A stretch of 64,000 nt of DNA, taken from positions 273,553 through 337,552 of the forward strand of contig DAIDIG010000002.1 in assembly GCA_027459485.1 (NCBI GenBank). The letters run 5' to 3'. Below are positions 59,838 to 64,000 of this stretch, piece by piece. Both the position numbers and the translations under genes were made by a program. Position 1 is the stretch's first letter. Each line of letters starts with the position of its first letter. Origin of the DNA: Bdellovibrionales bacterium. Lineage in GTDB: Bacteria; Bdellovibrionota; Bdellovibrionia; Bdellovibrionales; UBA1609. The notes under the pieces were generated by a model. It was given only the letters and a program-made list of their open reading frames with translations. It had not been told where the DNA came from and searched no databases.

Positions 59838-60883
59838 AACACCTTTTAAAACGGCCATACTTATTTTTGTGCGCAATCGCATTTTTGGCTGCGTGTACCA
59901 GCAAACCGGTCATGCGCGAAAATCCGGCGAAATTTAAAGATATTGAAGAGGCATATTCGAAAGTCGTGAAGATTGCGAACGTTCCGTCGCCTTCTCAGAT
60001 CAAGGTCGAAAAAAAAAATCATCACAAAAAGCGGCGAAAATTTCATTATAAATATCAACGGTGGGCGAAACGACATCACCTGCGGAGAAAAAAAGTGCCG
60101 AACAAAGAAATCACAGAGAGTTCCGCTCATTTGCCGGCGCTCGAAGATGCCGAAGGGTTTGTCGGAAGGCGCCCCAAAGTCGACCCGTTTCGGCCGGGCG
60201 AGAAAATCACATTATCGGTTACTTACTTCAACATCGTGGCCGGCGATCTTTCTCTCGAAGTGCTGCCGTATAAGATGGTGAATAACAGAAAAGCCTATGA
60301 TTTTGCGATCGACGTACAATCGAACAAGGCATTTTCTCTGTTTTATTCGGTTGAAGATTTCGCCGAGACGTTTGTCGATTTTGACACGCTTGTGCCGATC
60401 ACCTACGAGATCGACGCGCATGAAAGCGCTCAGCAAAAAGAAACTCGAGTCTACTTCGACTCGGTGAAGAATGAAGCCACGTTGTGGGAGAAAGTCATTC
60501 ATAAAGGCGATACGCGCGGGCACGAGAGAAAAATACAATGGGCGATTGATCCGTATACCCAAAACGTCATCAGCGCCATTTATTATCTGCGCACATTCAC
60601 GCTCACTCCGGGCAAAAAGCTGGCCTTTCGAGTCAGCGACGACAAAAAGAATTATATTTTCAACGGCGAAGTTTTGCGGCGAGAAAAGATTCAAACCCCT
60701 GCCGGCTCGATAAACACGGTGGTCGTTAAGCCATCGTTTCATTTGGCTGGGCGATTTCAGCCCACCGGTGAAAATTATATTTGGCTGACCGACGACGATC
60801 GAAAATTCCCGGTGAAAATTCAGTGCAAAATAAAAATCGGTTCATTGATTGCCAAGCTCAAAAGCCTCGACAAAGGTCAGTGA
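59816..60883 (+). CDS. DUF3108 lipoprotein with basic His-rich linker
   Basis: A 355-residue predicted lipoprotein (lipobox LAAC near residue 27). A very basic, His-rich linker follows (KKNHHKKRRK, KRHHLRRKK; residues about 65-100), then a DUF3108 beta-rich domain from about 125 to the end (FRPGEKITLSVTYF, GDLSLEV, GRFQPTGENYIWLTDD). DUF3108 proteins are exported and of unknown function; location at the end of an lpx operon suggests outer-membrane lipid handling. A run of ten A at 60009-60018 lies in the linker. Overlaps the acyltransferase by 22 bases. Confidence 0.82.
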   Translation: MERIPPLKHLLKRPYLFLCAIAFLAACTSKPVMRENPAKFKDIEEAYSKVVKIANVPSPSQIKVEKKNHHKKRRKFHYKYQRWAKRHHLRRKKVPNKEITESSAHLPALEDAEGFVGRRPKVDPFRPGEKITLSVTYFNIVAGDLSLEVLPYKMVNNRKAYDFAIDVQSNKAFSLFYSVEDFAETFVDFDTLVPITYEIDAHESAQQKETRVYFDSVKNEATLWEKVIHKGDTRGHERKIQWAIDPYTQNVISAIYYLRTFTLTPGKKLAFRVSDDKKNYIFNGEVLRREKIQTPAGSINTVVVKPSFHLAGRFQPTGENYIWLTDDDRKFPVKIQCKIKIGSLIAKLKSLDKGQ

Positions 60884-60942
60884 ATTTGAACGCGATCGGT
60901 CTGGTCTTTTGATCGCGTCACCCGTCGGGTAACCTGTACTAT

Positions 60943-62106
60943 ATGGCTGAAGTTGGATGCCGGCACTTTAACGGTTACAAACCATGTGGTCGGCATGACA
61001 TGTGTGATTCGAGTTGCCCGAGCCGAGAAATCATTCAGACTCGCGCTTTGCTCGTGCACTTGGGCGCGATCGGAGCCGTGGTTCGAACGACCGCGCTCTT
61101 GCGCGCCATTCACAGAAAATTCCCCAATTGCCATCTGACTTGGGTCACGCAATCGCCATCTGATACGCTCTTGCGGGATCATCCTCTTATCGATCGCGTG
61201 CTCACGACCTCGCGCGAGGATTTGTTGGCACTTTCGGCCCTTAATTTCGACGTCGCCTTTTGTCTCGATAAATCTTTGGTCGCGGCGGGAGTTCTCAAAC
61301 AAACTCGGGTTGATCAAGTTTTTGGGTTTGTCACGGATGACCAGTCGGGCGTTATTGTCCCCGCCACCGCGGCCGCCGACAACCTGTGGCGAATCGGTTT
61401 ATCTAATCAAATTAAATTTTTCGCGAACACTCGCCCTGAAACCGAGCTTGCGGCTGAGGCGCTTGAGTTATCGACCTATCAGCGCGACCCCTATGATCTT
61501 CGCTTGCGGGGGGACGAGTTCAACGAAGTCAATCATAGGCGGCGGCAGTGGGCGCAGCCCGGGCAACTTATAGTGGGGTTAAATACGGGGTGCAGCGATG
61601 TGATTCGGTACAAAAAATTGCCGATTGAATCGCAGCGAAAAATAGCGACTGAGCTTCTTCGACGGGGACATGCGGTTGTATTGCTCGGCGGGCCCGAAGA
61701 CACGACCCGCAACCAATGCATCGCTCATGGTCTGCCGGTTGTCGACTCTCCGACCGCCCGCGGGTTGCGTGACGGACTCGTCAGCGTTGCCGCCTGTGAT
61801 ATCGTGGTAACTGGTGACAGCCTCGGTATGCACCTCGCTATTGCGATGAAAAAATGGGTCGTCGCCTGGTTTGGGCCGACGTGCGCGCACGAAATTGATC
61901 TCTACGATCGGGGAGTGAAGGTGCTCACAAGCGCCAATTGTTCGCCGTGTTGGTCACGCTCTTGTCACAAATCACCCATGTGTTATGATCTCGTCGATTT
62001 GAAATCGATACTGGATGGAGTCGAGCAGGGTGCGAACCAACGTCATCTTTCAAACCGCGTTTCTGGGCGACGCACTGTTGACCATTCCGCTGATTCGACG
62101 ACTTAA
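60943..62106 (+). CDS. GT9 glycosyltransferase with Cys-rich N-terminus
   Basis: A 387-residue GT9 (heptosyltransferase-type) enzyme of LPS core synthesis. The core begins ALLVHLGAIGAVVRTTALLRAI, and later has VGLNTGCS and VVTGDSLGMHLAIA of the family. The first 25 residues are extra and hold a Cys cluster (CRHFNGYKPCGRHDMC and CDSSC); a second cluster is NCSPCWSRSC near the end. These could bind a metal. ATG 60943 is used; no ribosome site. The last ~25 residues (after LDGVEQ) are out of family and overlap the next gene by 77 bases. Donor sugar not defined. Confidence 0.85.
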   Translation: MAEVGCRHFNGYKPCGRHDMCDSSCPSREIIQTRALLVHLGAIGAVVRTTALLRAIHRKFPNCHLTWVTQSPSDTLLRDHPLIDRVLTTSREDLLALSALNFDVAFCLDKSLVAAGVLKQTRVDQVFGFVTDDQSGVIVPATAAADNLWRIGLSNQIKFFANTRPETELAAEALELSTYQRDPYDLRLRGDEFNEVNHRRRQWAQPGQLIVGLNTGCSDVIRYKKLPIESQRKIATELLRRGHAVVLLGGPEDTTRNQCIAHGLPVVDSPTARGLRDGLVSVAACDIVVTGDSLGMHLAIAMKKWVVAWFGPTCAHEIDLYDRGVKVLTSANCSPCWSRSCHKSPMCYDLVDLKSILDGVEQGANQRHLSNRVSGRRTVDHSADSTT

Positions 62107-63130
62107 AGCATTCGATCCAGACTGCTCACTTATTTTTGTTTGCAGGCCAGGGTTTGGCGAGTTCTTCGAGCGCCTCGGTCTCGTTGACGAAGTTCTCGAA
62201 TTGGACAAACGTAATGTCACCGGCCTTGAAGAGTTTCGAGAGCGGCTCTCACGCCATTCCATTCGATATTTGATTTCGGTGCACCAATCCGTGCGAACGG
62301 CGTTGGCATTGAGAAAGATCCGCGCTGAATATAAGATCTCGTATCGGTTGTGGTGGAATCGTCCATTTTTTGATTTGCGTGTGACAAGACCGATGGAACT
62401 CCCCGAGCCGTTGCGCGTTCTAGCTCTGCTTTCTCAGGTCGATGGCATTACGGCCGCGCAAATCGCCGATATAAAACAAAGCGGCGTTCAAAAAAATTTA
62501 GCGGAGAGAGCTCCTGTTTTAAATTGGCCTGAACCGATCCCCCAAGAGTACCAGATGACAGTTGAGCCGAATAAAGCCGCTGTGGAACAGGTGCGCGGGC
62601 TTGTGTCGTCTCCGTACGTTGTTGTGGCACCTTCGAGCCAATGGTCAACGAAGCAATGGACGACCGAAGGATATGCCGATCTCATCGGAAAATTAACGAA
62701 TAAGGGGCTAAACGTCTATCTTGTTGGCACCCGAAATGAGCGCGATGTTTGCGAACGCGTGCGCGATGCCGCCGGGCCAAATGCAAAATCGGTCGTTCGT
62801 TCGTTCGCCGGTCGGTTCGATCTTGTGCAATTGCATGCACTGATGTCAGAGGCCCAAGCAATTGTTGCCAACGATAGCGGTACGATGCACCTCGCGGCGG
62901 TTGCGGGCCGGCCGATTATCGGTATCTTTGGCCCGACCGTTTTAAAACAGGGGTACCGCCCGTGGTCAAACGACTCGGCCGTTTTGCAAGTGGATGTACG
63001 GTGCCGGCCGTGCGGGCGCCACGGTCACAAGAAGTGCCCGATCGGCACTCACGAATGCATGAAGAAAATAAGTGCGGATCTCGTGATGAATGCGGTCGAA
63101 CGATTCATATTTCTTCGTAAAGAGACTTAG
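62030..63130 (+). CDS. GT9 heptosyltransferase-like enzyme
   Basis: A 366-residue GT9 glycosyltransferase, cytoplasmic face of the inner membrane, LPS core synthesis. N-terminal [69 protein letters not shown] is the ADP-heptose binding region. A Cys group ([19 protein letters not shown]) near the end resembles that in WaaF-like enzymes. GTG 62030 is preferred (GGAG 9 bases upstream); ATG 62015 is possible. It overlaps the previous GT9 gene. The sigma-54 activator gene is convergent, with 4 bases overlap. Confidence 0.88.
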   Translation: MRTNVIFQTAFLGDALLTIPLIRRLKAFDPDCSLIFVCRPGFGEFFERLGLVDEVLELDKRNVTGLEEFRERLSRHSIRYLISVHQSVRTALALRKIRAEYKISYRLWWNRPFFDLRVTRPMELPEPLRVLALLSQVDGITAAQIADIKQSGVQKNLAERAPVLNWPEPIPQEYQMTVEPNKAAVEQVRGLVSSPYVVVAPSSQWSTKQWTTEGYADLIGKLTNKGLNVYLVGTRNERDVCERVRDAAGPNAKSVVRSFAGRFDLVQLHALMSEAQAIVANDSGTMHLAAVAGRPIIGIFGPTVLKQGYRPWSNDSAVLQVDVRCRPCGRHGHKKCPIGTHECMKKISADLVMNAVERFIFLRKET

Positions 63131-64000
63131 TCTTTTGCGAATTTGGCGACATCGATATTGTACTTCTTAATCTTTCGAAGAAGCGTGTTTTTTGGGATAT
63201 TCGCATGAGCAACGGTTTTGTTGATTTTGCCGCCGTTGGCTTTGAGCGCGCTTTCGATAAATTCTTTTTCAGCCGCTTCTTTAAAAAGATCGTAGTTGAG
63301 CGGGCCTGTGTATTTGCCCGAAATGGGGATGCTCGCCTTATTTCGCGCTTCGTTTAAAATGTGTTCGGGCAGCGATCGCAAAGTAATCATATCTGAGGTT
63401 TCGATTATAAAAGACCTTTCAATCACATTTTCGAGTTCACGAATGTTACCCGGCCACCGATACCTGCGGAGTGTCTCCAGTGCATCAGGGGCGATCGCCG
63501 AAATAGTTCGTCCGTGTGCCTTGTTGAATCGCGAAATGAAAAAATGAATGAGATCATCCAGATCGTCGAGTCGTTCGCGCAGAGGCGGCATAAACATCGG
63601 CATCACATTAAGACGGTAGAAGAAATCTTCGCGAAACATCCCGTCTTCAATCATTTTTTCGAGATTGCGATTGGTTGCGGCGATGATCCTCGCGTTTGTG
63701 CGCATTTCGCGGTTTGAGCCGATTGGCATGAACTTGCGCTCCTGTAAAACGCGCAGCAATTTGACTTGCAAATCCGGCTTCAGTTCCGCCACCTCATCCA
63801 AAAACAGCGTGCCCTTATTCGCGAGCTGAAATTTGCCGATTTTTCGCTCGACGGCACCGGTGAAAGATCCGCGCTCGTGGCCGAATAATTCGCTTTCCAT
63901 TAAAGTCTCGGGGATGGCTCCGCAATTAATTGCGACAAATGGCCCGTGCTTTTGCGGAGAGTTTTGATGAATCGCGCGGGCCACGAGTTCTTTGCCTGTG
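63127..64000 (-). CDS. Sigma-54-dependent activator (C-terminal part)
   Basis: The frame runs off the window edge; reading on the reverse strand begins [11 protein letters not shown], part of the Walker A region. The AAA+ domain has GSFTGA (sigma-54 contact loop, usually GAFTGA, Ser for Ala), Walker B-like [10 protein letters not shown], and [15 protein letters not shown]. The C-terminal Fis-type HTH ([21 protein letters not shown]) follows. NtrC-family activators turn on sigma-54 promoters. The N-terminal sensory domain, which would tell the signal, is outside. Convergent with the GT9 gene. Confidence 0.93.
   Translation of the reverse strand, partial: TGKELVARAIHQNSPQKHGPFVAINCGAIPETLMESELFGHERGSFTGAVERKIGKFQLANKGTLFLDEVAELKPDLQVKLLRVLQERKFMPIGSNREMRTNARIIAATNRNLEKMIEDGMFREDFFYRLNVMPMFMPPLRERLDDLDDLIHFFISRFNKAHGRTISAIAPDALETLRRYRWPGNIRELENVIERSFIIETSDMITLRSLPEHILNEARNKASIPISGKYTGPLNYDLFKEAAEKEFIESALKANGGKINKTVAHANIPKNTLLRKIKKYNIDVAKFAKD

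Noticed and set aside
1..64000. CRISPR arrays, insertion sequences, rRNA genes, toxin-antitoxin pairs
   Set aside because: None of the direct-repeat, transposase, rRNA or paired small-gene patterns were found on reading both strands.

Overview
The window looks like chromosomal core sequence from a Gram-negative bacterium, most likely a Bdellovibrionota/Oligoflexia-type or 'deltaproteobacterial' lineage. This rests on a CarD/CdnL-type regulator in front of two aminoacyl-tRNA synthetases, a bacterial deoxyhypusine-synthase-like gene, many small SNG-rich lipoproteins, a secreted esterase and a secreted subtilase, and a Lol/Bam/Lpx envelope cluster in which a Gfo/Idh oxidoreductase sits between lpxA and lpxB. 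Species cannot be named from sequence alone. No insertion sequence, prophage, CRISPR array or rRNA was seen; the single RNA gene found is tRNA-Cys.

Layout. 1-4.7 kb: 3' end of lysS, a rhodanese-like lipoprotein with a Cys-to-Ser change, a secreted esterase, a reverse operon (68-aa protein, Tat-type DUF3106 protein, outer-membrane barrel) and an HD-GYP protein. 4.7-19 kb: information-processing genes recG, murJ (reverse), a subtilisin-like protease, carD-gltX-cysS, uvrB, a tiny membrane protein and uvrC. 18.9-28 kb: a small zinc-ribbon protein, a long nfeD ORF with an extra N-terminal domain plus a stomatin-like partner, a SpoIID-like protein, and a compact reverse thrA-thrB-thrC operon. 28-33.2 kb: three lipoproteins, a XerC/D recombinase, comM and tRNA-Cys. 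33.2-47.4 kb: an accessory/stress region with an MFS pump and its divergent MmyB-type regulator, an alkyltransferase-like protein, msrA, a LysR regulator, DoxX, a DksA-like and a GreB-like RNA-polymerase-binding protein, a serine hydrolase, a DHS-like enzyme with a ZIP permease, a DsbA-like lipoprotein and a CLC-type channel. 47.4-48 kb: a gene-poor stretch that may hold a frameshifted relic. 48-63 kb: the envelope block ybeY-prfB-lolC-lolD-bamA, then skp-fabZ-lpxA-Gfo/Idh-lpxB-lpxK-lpxL-DUF3108, and two GT9 glycosyltransferases; it ends with a partial sigma-54 activator.

How the parts work together. The 49.5-63.1 kb block is a near-complete outer-membrane assembly line: lipoprotein release (LolCD), barrel insertion (BamA) with its chaperone (Skp), hydroxyacyl-ACP supply (FabZ), lipid A synthesis (LpxA, LpxB, LpxK, an LpxL-type acyltransferase) and core-sugar transfer (two GT9 enzymes). 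The Gfo/Idh gene suggests a 2,3-diamino-glucose lipid A. carD-gltX-cysS and the DksA- and GreB-like proteins tie transcription control to translation. RecG, UvrB, UvrC and the alkyltransferase-like protein give a DNA-repair theme.

The most unusual signals are: the nfeD ORF with an N-terminal extra domain and an internal start encoding a perfect signal peptide; several repair/elongation genes whose -10 box lies 6-7 nt before the start codon (probable leaderless mRNAs); GT9 enzymes with Cys clusters; homopolymer tracts at a start site (G9) and inside a lipoprotein gene (A10); and operator-like dyads upstream of carD and of the DksA-like gene. prfB carries the classical programmed +1 frameshift site, so its simple ORF is misleading at the 5' end.
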